From Corbicula japonica (Eukaryota; Mollusca; Bivalvia; Venerida; Cyrenidae): 64,000 nucleotides of DNA. The notes under the pieces are model-generated. The model did not search any database, was not told where the DNA came from, and saw only the letters and a list, made by a program, of their open reading frames with translations. Made by a program: the position numbers and the translations under genes. Where the stretch lies: assembly GCA_038501625.1 (NCBI GenBank), contig JAZAYU010000061.1:112803-176802 (forward strand). The letters are read 5' to 3'. This document shows, in pieces, positions 53,833 through 64,000 of the stretch (positions are counted from its first letter, which is position 1; each line of letters opens with the position of its first letter).

Positions 53833-55123
53833 GCAGTATTGTGAATCCATTTTGGAAAAATCTGCACAATTCACTGGTGTTTATCTTATGAGCTGTGGGC
53901 TTAATTTATAATATAAGCAACATACTCAAAACAGATTTTATAATGATAAAGTCTAATTTCTATTTTGAAAATAACTCAACCTTCTTTGAAAAACTCCTTT
54001 AAAGTTTGTGCATTTCCCCATACATGTGATATCCCTGTGGGATTCAAAATATTTCTGATATTTCGATCCAGATCGAAATCCCTATATCGTGTATAATGGT
54101 AAAAAAAAATTAAGTGCAAAACCTTAACACGCCGAATACACAGTTATGTATCTATAGCACTTGCGCTTGACAGTTCTGTCAAAACGTTCCAAATGCGTCT
54201 CATCAGTGTCACTGAGAGGATTACTGACTATATTTAGTGACACTTGAAAACTAACAGTTAGGATTGCTTATTGGATAATTGATTGGTTGTATAGGTAATT
54301 GTTATTGCAATCATAAGTTTAGTTACCATGTGTTTAATTTGCCATCCGACTTCAATTAGCGGACCTGTTTAATAATTGAATGTATTTGTGATGTTTTAAA
54401 GATGTGTGTATCCGAATAATGGGACAATTTCACATCAAAATTTTTCGTCTGTTGATCAGCATGATGTTTTTGCACGTTAGCGAAACAAAAATATATGATG
54501 GAGGATAAAATGAAGAGTCAAGTTGGTTCTTGCAACATGGAAATGCAATTCAATATAAGCCTCTGAAGTATGCATGAATTTTGAATATTCATCTGTCATC
54601 CAGTCATAAAGCTCATCAAAAAAGTGTTTTGTCTGATCAATTTTATTTTGTGTTTTCGAAAGATTATTTTGTGTGACAACACATCGCATCTAAGATCGGT
54701 AACACACCTTGTAGCACAAAGACATGCAAACCATAGAACTGGACTACCGTTTTCAAACAACAACCAACAGGTGAATGACATAGAAACAGACTGATAGAAA
54801 TTTAACGTTTTACTAAATGCAATCGTGAATGCATCACTGTCATAAAATGGCCATAATACTGACGTCATCATCTTACTGACATCATACTCAGCATTATACA
54901 TAGTTATTAGGATAGTGCTCAGATAGTATGTACAGTATGAATATCCCGATATCGAATTCGGTAACCATTGACATCTCTAGTAGAAATTAATTTAATTTGA
55001 AAGTTACATAATTATGACTTCGATATAATTTATTTTAAAGATAATAGTTTAAAGCTACAGTTTTGTCAACTTTTTTTACCGCACAGAATAGAATTTGCTC
55101 AAAATTTATCCAATATTATTCAA
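53833..55123. other. 1.3 kb with no recognised feature
   Basis: A 101-codon minus frame (54596-54901) has hydrophobic and Cys-rich stretches but no family I recognise and no splice or start support. Confidence 0.4.
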
Positions 55124-55132
55124 AGATCATTC

Positions 55133-55524
55133 CAATCTCACTAAAGTCAGATCTAACAAAATGTTAGATCTGATGATGGCCCGCAGACACCGTATGTAAG
55201 TAAAAGCGGTATTCCCCGATTACTATTTTTAGAAATTGTCAACACAGGAAGCATGATTTATAATGCTCAGAAAAATGATCTGAAGATGTCATTATATTAG
55301 AAATGAATGCAATACTACTAAAACAAATATATCTCCAGTAATATGTCTTATGCAGGCTGTCAACACTTTCCATGGTTTAAGATACTATTTTTACTTTCAC
55401 TTTTGCGATTTTGTAGGCGAAAAACTGAATGGTTCAAAGGGTTATTGATAAAAGCATGTTTTAGTTACTCGTTGTCAGATCCTGATAGCATAGCGGTTTT
55501 CAGGAAATTATTTTAATCAGATTG
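55133..55524. mobile_element. L-family element, second 392-bp copy
   Basis: CAATCTCACTAAAGT to ATTTTAATCAGATTG. The flanks AGATCATTC (55124-55132) and AGATCGTTC (55525-55533) are a 9-bp target duplication with one mismatch. Same length and orientation as 36998-37389. Confidence 0.85.
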
Positions 55525-55604
55525 AGATCGTTCTTTCCAAATAACTCAAGGAAAAAACAGGTTACCATGCTTGTTTTGGAAATAATACAAATTGTTTACA
55601 ACAC

Positions 55605-55815
55605 TTAATCCTTTTCTCCATATATACGCATTTTTACATGTGTGCGACTAGTGTAGATCCAGATCACCTGGCACATCTGTGCTGTCTGATCAGGATCTGC
55701 ACTGGTCACTTTTTGGTCAAAAATAAGCTAATAAATCAAATAGTGAACAGTGCAGATCCTGATCAGACAGCACGGATGCACGCAATAAAGGTTTAACTAT
55801 GGAGGAAAGGATTAA
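55605..55815. mobile_element. P-family MITE, shortened
   Basis: TTAATCCTTTTCTCCATATA to ATGGAGGAAAGGATTAA, TTAA ends. Part of the right hairpin is deleted. Confidence 0.85.
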
Positions 55816-55899
55816 AAATATTTTTTTAAATCAGGAAAATATGATAAAATATGTAAAATGTAGAGCTTAATCTCTTTTTTTGCAGAATTGTTCCCAAAC

Positions 55900-55980
55900 A
55901 GTACATGTGGTAATCATTCTTGTTGTCAGAGAGAGCTTTGTTCAATGACATATTCAAGTACAGTTTCGTTAGGATGAGGG
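55900..55980. repeat. W-body fragment
   Basis: GTAATCATTCTTGTTGTCAG and GAGCTTTGTTCAATGACAT, related to 7496-7617 and 48137-48240. Confidence 0.35.
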
Positions 55981-56101
55981 TTCCTATTAAACAAATCAAG
56001 CAATTAAGTGTATTTACTTGCATAAAATGCACTTTTAGTAACATTAAGAGTATCCTATCTCTCGCCAAACTGTTACCAAGTCACAGTTAAAAGTGTAATA
56101 C

Positions 56102-56333
56102 TTAACCTTTTCCTTCACAGACACACCTTTATTGAGTGGGCGAACAGTGTAGATCCACATCAGCTGGCATATCTGTGCCATCTGATCAGGATCTGCACTG
56201 TTCGCTTTATGATACATTAGGTTATTTTTGACCAAAATGCGACCAGTGCAGATCCTGATCAGATGGCACAGAAGTGCCAGCCGATCTGGATCTACACTGG
56301 TTGCACATGCGTATATATGGAGGAAAGGGTTAA
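56102..56333. mobile_element. P-family MITE, full length
   Basis: TTAACCTTTTCCTTCACAGA to TATGGAGGAAAGGGTTAA; both hairpins and both TTAA. Confidence 0.9.
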
Positions 56334-57409
56334 ATCAACGACTGTTGTTGATCAGCAATAAAGAGTTAAGTCTAATGTCTTTGGAATAAAAAATTACAGA
56401 CAAAAGTGACCAATAAAGAACTTTGGGCAGAGTGTAGATGATAGTTATATTCCAAGTATTAAGTGAATAAAACATTCAATTAGTTCTGTTATCAGAAATA
56501 TGCATTTCCATTACTTAACATGAACTGAGCCTGCAATATATTATTTGTAATGTTCGGTGACGTTCAAAGTTCCTTTTTCATCTATTTCAAAGATATAGGC
56601 ATCATTAAGTTTTATATTAAAGTTTGGGGACTACTGGATGCCCCTCAGGATACAAGGAACTGCCTGTTATTACACAAGTGTCTATCTGTTAATTTGCAAG
56701 CAACATAAAAAAAAACTGTTGAAATTTCAGCTAATGTTCTTTAATAACGATGAATATGACCTTATAGACTTTTGACTTATTTTTTGGTACAGACTTTTTA
56801 ACGTCTGGGAAAAGTTCTCAATATGACATCTTATTAATTAATTTCATTTTTTATTTCTAAGATGACCATATAAGGCTACCAACCAGAAAATGTCAAATGT
56901 CAAATGAGGATGAACTAAGTTTGCATCTGGAACAAATGCTTATCAACAAAAATATGTGGCAGTTAGTATTTTTATTATTGAAAAGTTTTTAAGTCAATTT
57001 AAATTTACAACTGATAGCATACAACGCTTCCTTTAAGTTTTCTTTATTACCTCCCCTTATCAATTGGATCATATTGGCATTGATGATATATTAATGTATT
57101 AATTAAACCCTGTGCCAACCTTTACAAAACAATTAACCTGTTTTAATTAATCTGAAAATATATTTCTGCTTTTGGCCATGTGGAAAGGCTGTCTTGTCCG
57201 TGTGTGGCTATTCCCGATATGCATGTCAAACTTTTTTCAGAAACAAGATTTGCTTGTAAAGCATGTATGGCCTCAAACACCAACTGGATAGAAATCTGCT
57301 GTCAATGGTTCTCTGATAGTGCTAAAGTTTGATAAGAACAGGACTGTACTGTTAATATTTTGCCCTCTGAGAATCAATAAGTCTTCAGTCATGTAAACAT
57401 AATTACAAA
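56334..57409. other. Unassigned; possibly old W-type body
   Basis: TATTCCAAGTATTAAGTGAATA and AAGTTTGGGGACTACTGG resemble the tail of the 48-kb W copy. No gene seen. Confidence 0.3.
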
Positions 57410-57990
57410 CTAATTTCTTACCTTATTTGAGGACCATAGGCCAAATTGTTGTCTAGTTAATGGTCAAACAATGATTTTAAGTGAAGGTCACTGTGACTTT
57501 GACCTCTGACCTACTGACCTAATTAACAGAGGTCATCTTTGTATGATATCAAAACACTGCACCAAATCTGAGGACCATTGTGAAATTGTTATCAGTTGGA
57601 TAAGAGTTTTGTGTTTAAGGTCAGTGACCTTGACTCTGACCTATTTACCTCAAAACCAATAAGGGTCATTTTAACATGATGACAAACTACTATACTTAAT
57701 GTGAGGTTCATAGGCGTAATCTTTGTCTAGTGATTGGTTGGACAAGGTTCCTGTATGGAAGGTCATTTTGACCTTGATCATAGATCTACTTCCTTCAAAA
57801 TAAATAGGGGTCATCTACATGTGATGGCAATCCTTCCTACCACTTATTGGTCGGCCAATGTTTTGTGTTAAAGGTCACTGTGATTGACCTTTGACCTCAA
57901 CATCAATAGTGGTCACTTTATGCCAAATCATCATCTAGTTATAGCTCATACAAGGTCTGGTGCAGGCACACCAACATGGGCAAAGCAATA
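57410..57990 (+). repeat. Tandem units rich in GACCTTTGACCT motifs
   Basis: About five diverged units of 100-120 bp, each with AAGGTCA-type sequence (GTGACTTTGACCTCTGACCT; GTGACCTTGACTCTGACC; ATTGACCTTTGACCTCA). The units resemble W bodies and create clusters of nuclear-receptor half-sites. No termini identified. Confidence 0.55.
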
Positions 57991-58174
57991 TACCCCTGCT
58001 TCTTTGAAGAGAGCTTTGTCCACAAGTGGGGAGTTATTATAATTGATTGTAACCAGTATTTTTGATGAAAAAGAAGAAAAAGCAAAATACTGAGATTCAG
58101 ACAATTATCAAGAGTATTGACACTTCATTGATAAAACTTGGTCCTCCATTGTAAATTTTAAAATAAATTAAAAA

Positions 58175-58262
58175 TGTGTAGGCCTGAGGATTCAAACCTT
58201 GGACATCTGGCTTACTGTGCCGTCACTCTACCAATTGAGCTACCGAGGCTACCTGTAAAGGG
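58175..58262 (-). repeat. tRNA-derived SINE head
   Basis: Minus strand: GGTAGCCTCGGTAGCTCAAT, TGGTAGAGTGACGG (A box) and CCAAGGTTTGAATCCTCAG (B box). A related copy on the same strand is at 58640. Confidence 0.7.
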
Positions 58263-58339
58263 CACTACAACATTTCTCTGTTCTAAATGTGACAAGCCAC
58301 TAAATTGGAAAATGTCTACACAATGTAGGTTCAGATCAA

Positions 58340-58552
58340 CTAGTGTGTTATCATGTTATTTCGCGGTGGTTTAATTTTCGCGTATTTTGCACTAGGAAAA
58401 ATGCGCGAAATTAAACCCTAGCGAAATCAAACCATTGAATATCTAGTCTTATTAGAATATTACCAGTGCACAAATTTAAGCTCTTGCGAAAATGTCACTT
58501 ATGTCATTTGCGCAAAATTTGATCCCCACGAAATTAAATGATACAACAGTAT
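58340..58552. mobile_element. G-family TIR element
   Basis: CTAGTGTGTTATCATGTTAT to GAAATTAAATGATACAACAG. CGCGTATTTTGCACTAGG and AATGCGCGAAATTAAACCC inside. It lies between two SINE heads. Confidence 0.75.
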
Positions 58553-58559
58553 CCCAGCC

Positions 58560-58730
58560 AATGCTTCACCCAGAAGAGCACCAATGGCCAATTTACAATG
58601 GCCACCAAATGAAACAAGAGGAAGAAAATTTGTAGGCTTAGACCAGGATTTGAACCTTGAACCTCCAACCTCAGGCTTACCGTGCCGTTGCTCTACCAAT
58701 TGAGATACGGCTACCTGTTAAGGGCACTAC
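58560..58730 (-). repeat. tRNA-derived SINE, second copy
   Basis: Minus strand: GGTAGCCGTATCTCAATTGG, TAGAGCAACGGCACGG and AGGTTCAAATCCTGG (B box), followed by a body with CATTTGGTGGCCATTGTAAA. Confidence 0.7.
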
Positions 58731-58884
58731 TACAGAAGCAACCTCACATGAAATATATACTACACACAACGGCGGCTACAGAAATGCACAAATGTATCGA
58801 AATTTTATTCACATAATTAAGAACCACAAAACTGAGTTTGAATGATTCATTGAACAAATACTGAACAATACTGAACAATCAGAC

Positions 58885-59125
58885 AATTTGAAAACACTAG
58901 ACTTTGTAGCTGGGTAAAGCCGATTAGTGAGCCTACCAAGGGATGTGTAAACTGTCTACTGCATGAAAACAAGTATAGATTATAAAAAACACATGTTGTC
59001 ACCATATATGTAAGTTCATAGAAATATTTGTTACATTTGAAAACCCCAGACTTTGTAGCTGGGTAGAACTGTAAAGCCGGTTAGTGAACCTACCAAGGGA
59101 TGTGTAAACTGTGGCGGCTGAATAT
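58885..59125. repeat. Local direct duplication containing an empty insertion site
   Basis: AGACTTTGTAGCTGGGTA, CCTACCAAGGGATGTGTAAA occurs twice (58897-58955 and 59049-59112). Between them, ACTGTCTACTGCATGAAAAC and GTAAGTTCATAGAAATATTT form the uninterrupted version of the flanks of the composite W insertion at 60004. Confidence 0.75.
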
Positions 59126-59163
59126 CTTAGTTGGCGGCTTTCAATTTATTACAATTGTATCAT

Positions 59164-59350
59164 TTATCCCTTTCCTCCATAAATATGCTTTTTAACACAT
59201 GTGCGACCAGTGTAGATCCAGATCAGTCGGCACATCTGTGCCATCTGATCAGGATATTGCACTGGTTGCATTTTGGTCAGAAATAACCAAACAAAACAAA
59301 AAGCGAATAGTTTAGATCCAATTAAGCTGTGTCTATGGAGGAAAGAGTTA
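59164..59350. mobile_element. P-family MITE, right hairpin deleted
   Basis: TTATCCCTTTCCTCCATAAA to TATGGAGGAAAGAGTTA; 187 bp. Confidence 0.75.
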
Positions 59351-59711
59351 TTGTATGGGACTTTTCACAATATGCTGCTGAAGACAGATAACCTCCTCGC
59401 CTCCACCCAAACCCCAAGATGAAGTTGTGTCCATACAATCATGGTCAACAGTTTTTTATTGTCAAACATGCATTACCATGGTTAACCTTCAAATACCATC
59501 AAAACCTATTGTCTTGTCTATGTTTAAGATGGTACACCATGAACAAAATTGACATATTATTTGGACCACGGTCAACTATGCACCCAAAGAGCTTCTTGGT
59601 ACTGTAATGCAACCAAAAGAGGCAGTGTAAAACTTAAAGTATAACAAAAAACATCCTTCGCTTTGCAATAAATGCTAAGGCATCAATACCGATCTCTGTT
59701 TATGTGTATTT
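59351..59711. other. Unassigned
   Basis: A 62-codon plus frame without recognised motif; nothing else. Confidence 0.3.
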
Positions 59712-59934
59712 TTATCCCTTTCCTCCATAGACACACCTTTATTGTGTGGGCAAACTGTGTAGATTCAGATCAGCAGGCACATCTGTGCTGTCTCATCAGG
59801 ATCTGCACTGTTCACTTTTTGATTTGTTAGGATATTTCTGACCAAAATGCGACTAGTGCAAATCCTGATCAGATGTGCCCGCTGATCTGGATCTACACTG
59901 GTCGCAAATGTGTATATATGGAGGAAAGCCTTAA
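59712..59934. mobile_element. P-family MITE, full length
   Basis: TTATCCCTTTCCTCCATAGA to TATGGAGGAAAGCCTTAA with both hairpins. Confidence 0.85.
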
Positions 59935-60304
59935 GTAATACATGTTTTTAAAAAATAAATGTTGCTGAAACTGTCTACTGCATGAAAACAAGTATAGATT
60001 ATAAACAAGAGCTGTCACTTGAAATTGACATATGCCCCCGAAATGCCGCTTTGAAATCGAATAGGTATACATATGTAATAAATAAACATATGTAATGAAA
60101 AATATGCTTGTGGAAGACAAAGCATACTGCATGCATATAATGTGAAAGATGAAAGGATCATATGTTTCAAGTCTGTAGTAAATATATAGTTAAATAAAGT
60201 TAAATATTACATTTTTTTAGAAAATTCTAAGATTAATGGGGAGATTATCCTGGAAAATGATTATTAGAGTTATGGACCTTACTACATATGATGTGGGTAA
60301 TATG

Positions 60305-61957
60305 AACAAGAGGGCCATGATGGCCCTGTATCGCTCACCTGAGTACAACAAAGTTGTGTTGTACATGACCCAACGTCTCGATATGGTGAACATTTACACC
60401 AAGTTATTTTAAAATCCAATAAGAAACAAGAAATCTACAGCTTGGAAAAGAAAATGCTATTTTTAGTAACAGTGACCTTGACCTTTGACCTACCGGCATG
60501 GGTATTGTAAGCAACACACCCCCTTGTCATCGTGAACATTTATGTAAAGTTATTTTGAAATCACTCCATTCATTAGGAAGTTACAGCCCAGACAAGAAAA
60601 TTTTATTTTTAGTAACAGTGACCTTGACCTTGGACCAACAGGCATGGGTTGTCATGGTAAACATTTGAGCCAAGTTATTTAAAAATCCAATGAGAAATAA
60701 CAAATTTACAGCTTGGACAAGATTTTTCTATTTTTAGTGACAGTGACCTAGTTTTTGACCCCAGATGACCCATATTCGAACTTGTCCAAGTAATTACTGG
60801 GACATACGTCCTGACCATGTTTCGTGACAATCGGAGCAAAAATGTGACCACTAGAGTGTTAAGAAGATAATTCTTTTTTTAGTAACAGTGACCGTGACCT
60901 TGGACCAACCAGCATGGGTATTGTACTCAACACACTGCCTTGTCATGGTGAACATTTGTGCCAAGTTATTTTGAAATCCAAGTAGAAATGACAAATTTAC
61001 AGCCAAGACAAGATAATTCTATTTTTAGTAACAGTAACCTAGTTTTTGGACCCAGATGACCCATATTCCAACTCCTCCGAGAAATTACTAAGACAGATAT
61101 CCTGACCAAGTTTCATGAAAATCAGAGCAAAAATGTGGCCGCTGGAGTGTTAACAAGAAAATTCTATTTTTAGTAACAGTGACCTTGACCTTGGACCAAC
61201 CGACATGGGTATTGTAGTTGACACACTGTCTTGTCATGGTGAACATTTGTGCCAAGTTATTTTGAAATCCAATCAGACATAACAAATTTACAGCCTGGAC
61301 AAGATTTTTCTATTTTTAGTTACAGTGACCTAGTTTTTAACCCCAGGTGACCCATACTCAAACTCGTCCAATTAATAACTGGGACATATGTCCTGACCAA
61401 GTTTCATGACAATCAGAGCAAAAATGCTACTGCTATAGTGTTAACAAGAAAATTCTATTTTTAGTAACAGTGACCTAGTTTTTGGACCCAGATGACCCAT
61501 ATTCGAACTCGTCTGAGAAATCATTGGGACAAAGATCCTGATCAAGTTTCAAAACAATCGAGGCAAAAATGTGACCGCTAGAGTGTTAACAAGTAATTCT
61601 ATTTTAGTAACAGTGACCTAGTTTTTGGACCCAGATGACCAATATTCGAACTCGTCCGAGAAATCATTGGGACAAACATCCTGACCAAGTTTCAAAACAA
61701 TCTGGGCAAAAATGTGATCTCTTTAGTGTTTACAAGATAATTCTATTTTTAGTAACAGTGACCTAGTTTTTGGACCCAGATGACCCATATTCGAACTCGT
61801 TCGAGAAATCATTAGGACAAACATCCTAACCAAGTTTCAAAACAATAGAGGCAAAAAAGTGACCGCTAGAGTGTTAACTAACCAAGTGTGGACGGACGAC
61901 GGACACTGATCGATCCTAATAACTCACGCTGAGCCTATGGCTCAGATGAGCTAAAAA
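60305..61957 (+). mobile_element. Nested W-type element (AACAAGAGGGCC start)
   Basis: Starts AACAAG then the hairpin AGGGCCATGATGGCCCT (60311-60327) and TCGCTCACCTGAG. Ends with the hairpin CTGAGCCTATGGCTCAG and ATGAGCTAAAA, so TCGCTCACCTGAG and CTCAGATGAGCTA are imperfect inverted ends. The body has about ten tandem modules, many built of GTGTTAACAAGAAAATTCTA, TTTTTAGTAACAGTGACC, and either TTGACCTTGGACC or TAGTTTTTGGACCCAGATGA. GACGGACGACGGACACTG precedes the end. Confidence 0.75.
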
Positions 61958-62642
61958 GGTGTGGCCTTAACTTGCCAGTTTATGTACATACACTGTATAC
62001 ATCTAAGACTCTCTTAAATTTAGTCTTAACATTTTGAGAATGTGCTACAAATTTGTTGTTGTTGTTGTTCTTGTTGTTGTTTTACTTACAAACAGTGAAT
62101 AACATATTCAGAAAAGCCTGATTTTCAAAGTGCTATAAAGTAAGAAAGTTTATTTGGCACTATCCATAAAATGACAAAATTTACCCTATAAAATCTTCCA
62201 GAGCAAAGTTTATATTGCATAACACAGATCTGCTTAGCAAAGTTCATCAGGTCATTGTCCAGCAGCTGGAGCTATAATAAACTGGTAAACACAAATATAG
62301 CTGAAGACAGGTAGAAATATTGGATTTTGACACTTGAAATTTTCACCCTGCTACTAAAATTTTTGTTTCAAATTTTATCACTGAACAACCAGTGAATGAA
62401 TTGTTCAGGAAAGATTGAATTTTAAGATGGTATAAAGGTTGTGTCAAAATCTGGTTGATAACTGTAGAAAATCAAAGGTTAAAAACAGAATTTAAAAAAA
62501 AATTAAAATCCCCAGGGTGGGGCCCCTGGTCAATTTAACAACATGATTTTAATAATTTGTGTAGAAATTATCAATATCAATATTCATACCAAATTTCATG
62601 ACAATCGGACAAAAAATGTAACCTCTATTGCTTTAACAAAAT

Positions 62643-63115
62643 TTACCTTAGGGTTAGGGTTTAGGGTTAGGGTTAGGTAAAAAGGCCCATAACTCTGCCA
62701 AAAATAATCCGATCAGAAATTCCTTAAGATATGCACAACTAGGCTTGGTGATAAACACTCCTGTGAAGTTTCAATGAAATGTCTCAAGTGGTTTACCTTA
62801 GGGTTAGGGTTTAGGGTTAGGGTTAGGTAAAAAGGCCCATAACTCTGTCAAAAATAATCTGATCAGAAATTCCTTAGGATATGCACAACTAGGCTTGGTG
62901 ACAAGCACTCCTGTGTAGTTTCAATGAAATCCCTCAAGCGGTTTCGGAGAAGAAGCGAGGAGAAGATTTTGCTAAAAAGGGCCATAACTCAGCCAAAAAT
63001 AATCCGAGCAGAAATTCCTGATGATATGCACAACTAGGCTTGATGACAAACACTCCAGTGAAGTTTCAAAGAAATCCCTCAAGCGGTTTTGGAGAAGAAG
63101 CGAGGACAAGATTAT
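62643..63115. repeat. Three 150-bp direct repeats, two with telomere-like blocks
   Basis: Shared core: CATAACTCTGCCAAAAATAA, TCCGATCAGAAATTCCTTA, ATATGCACAACTAGGCTTG and GTGAAGTTTCAATGAAAT. The first two units begin with TTAGGGTTAGGGTTTAGGGT runs (62649-62677, 62803-62827). The third has GGAGAAGAAGCGAGGAGAAG in the same place. Confidence 0.8.
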
Positions 63116-63230
63116 TTTGGATGGACGGACGGACGGTCCGATTACTTTATGCCTCCCTTCGGGGGCATAAAAACATGTTGTCACACTACATGTAAGTTCA
63201 TAGAAATATTTGTTACATGAACAAACTACT

Positions 63231-63657
63231 GAGTATCACGAAGTATTACAATTTATCATGAACTACTATAGTGTATATATCATGAACTACATTGGTGTAC
63301 CATGGTTTATCAGGAACTGTAACATTGGTGTACCAATTTGGTATATCATGAACTACATTGGTGTACCATGGTTTATCAGGAACTACATTGGTGTACCATG
63401 GTTTATCAGGAACTACATTGGTGTACCATGGTATATCATGAACTACATTTGTTTACCATGGTATATCATGAACTACATTGGTTTACCATGGTATATCATG
63501 AACTACATTTGTTTACCATGGTATATCATGAACTACATTGGTTTACCATGGTATATCATGAACTACTTTGGTTTACCATGGTATATCATGAACTACATTG
63601 GTTTATCATGGTATATCATGAACTACTATGGTGTACCATGGTATATCATGTACATGT
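63231..63657. repeat. 30-bp minisatellite, about 13 units
   Basis: Unit TATCATGAACTACATTGGTT then TACCATGGTA. The unit length is a multiple of 3, so two overlapping plus frames stay open (IMNYIGLPWY and VYHELHWFTM cycles). Every unit has a CCATGG or related palindrome. It starts about 55 bp after the W insertion. Confidence 0.9.
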
Positions 63658-64000
63658 ACTACCAGCGTTTCTAACATTTCAAAATCCCAATCGAACATTG
63701 GTGCCAAAATTGATTATTCCCTGAATTCTGGTTCACATGTTCAGCGACTTCCGGTCCCCACATATAGCGCATTTCAATCTCCCAATCCCTAGTGAACTCC
63801 TGCCTTGTGGCATATTTTCTTGTCGGCAATATCCTACAACCTCCCAACAGATTAATGATTTTCGAGCTTTAGACCAAAAAATTCTTCGACCTTTTTTTCA
63901 GAGCGGAACACCACATATGAAGTTTACCGCGATTGGCATCTTTGTTGTAATACACAAGCATAACATGCATTTTAAATATGACGTAGTCGTTAAAAACAGT
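63658..64000. other. Window end, nothing recognised
   Basis: No repeat partner or exon identified. Confidence 0.3.

Larger units (their letters stand above)
60004..63173 (+). mobile_element. Composite W-type insertion, 3.2 kb
   Basis: Starts AACAAGAGCTGTCACTTGAA with a small TGTCA/TGACA hairpin and then ATATGCCCCCGAAATG. It ends TGCCTCCCTTCGGGGGCATA then AAAA; CCCCCGAA and TTCGGGGG are complementary. The flanks on both sides match the uninterrupted sequence at 58951-59037, which fixes the outer boundaries. It contains the nested W element at 60305-61957 and the TTAGGG-bearing repeats at 62643-63115. GGACGGACGGACGG lies near the 3' end. No transposase or reverse transcriptase frame. Confidence 0.8.

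Noticed and set aside
54596..54901. 101-codon minus frame with hydrophobic segments
   Set aside because: No recognisable domain, no splice context, and length within what AT-rich non-coding DNA gives by chance.
58175..58730. Two tRNA genes on the minus strand
   Set aside because: Both have tRNA-like heads but non-pairing stems and shared extra flanks, so SINE copies are more likely.
62649..62829. Chromosome end (telomere)
   Set aside because: Only about four to five TTAGGG units per block, embedded inside dispersed repeats with normal sequence continuing for over 1 kb.

Overview
This window looks like repeat-dense, AT-rich non-coding DNA from an animal nucleus, most likely a mollusc and perhaps a bivalve. 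There are no operons, bacterial-type coding density or ribosome binding sites. The one convincing gene piece is an exon ending in a metazoan C2H2 zinc-finger pair with a consensus splice donor. Several repeats (the 'GGGCCATAACTC' body motif, the AACTAGAA or AACAAGAG starts with a GGGGGCATAAA end) resemble sequences I associate with bivalve genomes. That taxonomic call is recollection and inference, not a database result.

Coding content: the only supported CDS is a minus-strand exon at about 34755-35427. It has a Pro/Gly/Asn-rich N-terminal region, two C2H2 fingers whose second carries QLSHLQQH, and a GTAAAT donor that interrupts the finger linker. It fits the rotund/squeeze/lin-29/ZNF362-ZNF384 group. 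Its other exons are not recognisable here. Nearly all other open frames are translations of transposon copies or minisatellites.

Repeat content: the commonest element is a 200-250 bp MITE ('P family', about 48 full, partial or broken copies). Its ends read TTAACCCTTTCCTCCATA and it sits in TTAA targets, like piggyBac-type elements. Each half folds on itself and the two halves are inverted copies of each other. Other families seen in two or more copies are: a CCAAT-bearing foldback (H), a GCGCGAAATT TIR element (G), a GGTACC TIR MITE (K), a 1-kb long-TIR element (T), a GATTCTCATCC element (Q), and a 392-bp element with 9-bp target duplications (L). A further group of longer elements ('W') starts with AACWAGA plus a small hairpin and typically ends GGGGGCATAAA. 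Single copies include a hAT-like element with a 5-bp duplication, a TA-flanked MITE, a pogo-like TIR element and several tRNA-derived SINEs. Nested insertions and two paralogous empty sites define several boundaries precisely.

Tandem arrays: 39 bp (18.1-19.9 kb), 43 bp (21.8-22.6 kb), 32 bp (24.5-25.2 kb), 60 bp (33.6-33.9 kb), 23 bp (41.3-41.7 kb) and 30 bp (63.2-63.7 kb). The 23-bp array has grown out of the end of a MITE whose ordinary relative lies at 47.4 kb.

Layout: 0-9 kb P, W, D and SINE copies; 9.7-12 kb T and Q elements; 12-18 kb a dense P cluster; 18-25 kb three large minisatellites; 25-32 kb SINEs, P, K, Q and W; 31.7-33.5 kb T and TIR elements; 34.7-35.5 kb the zinc-finger exon; 36-41 kb P, L, foldbacks and K; 41-47 kb the MITE-derived minisatellite and a pair of 560-bp inverted repeats; 47-60 kb mixed P, H, L and SINE copies with long plain stretches; 60-63.2 kb a composite W insertion; 63.2-63.7 kb a 30-bp array. 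All coordinates were read by eye, so repeat edges may be off by a few bases and those of degenerate copies by 10-20.
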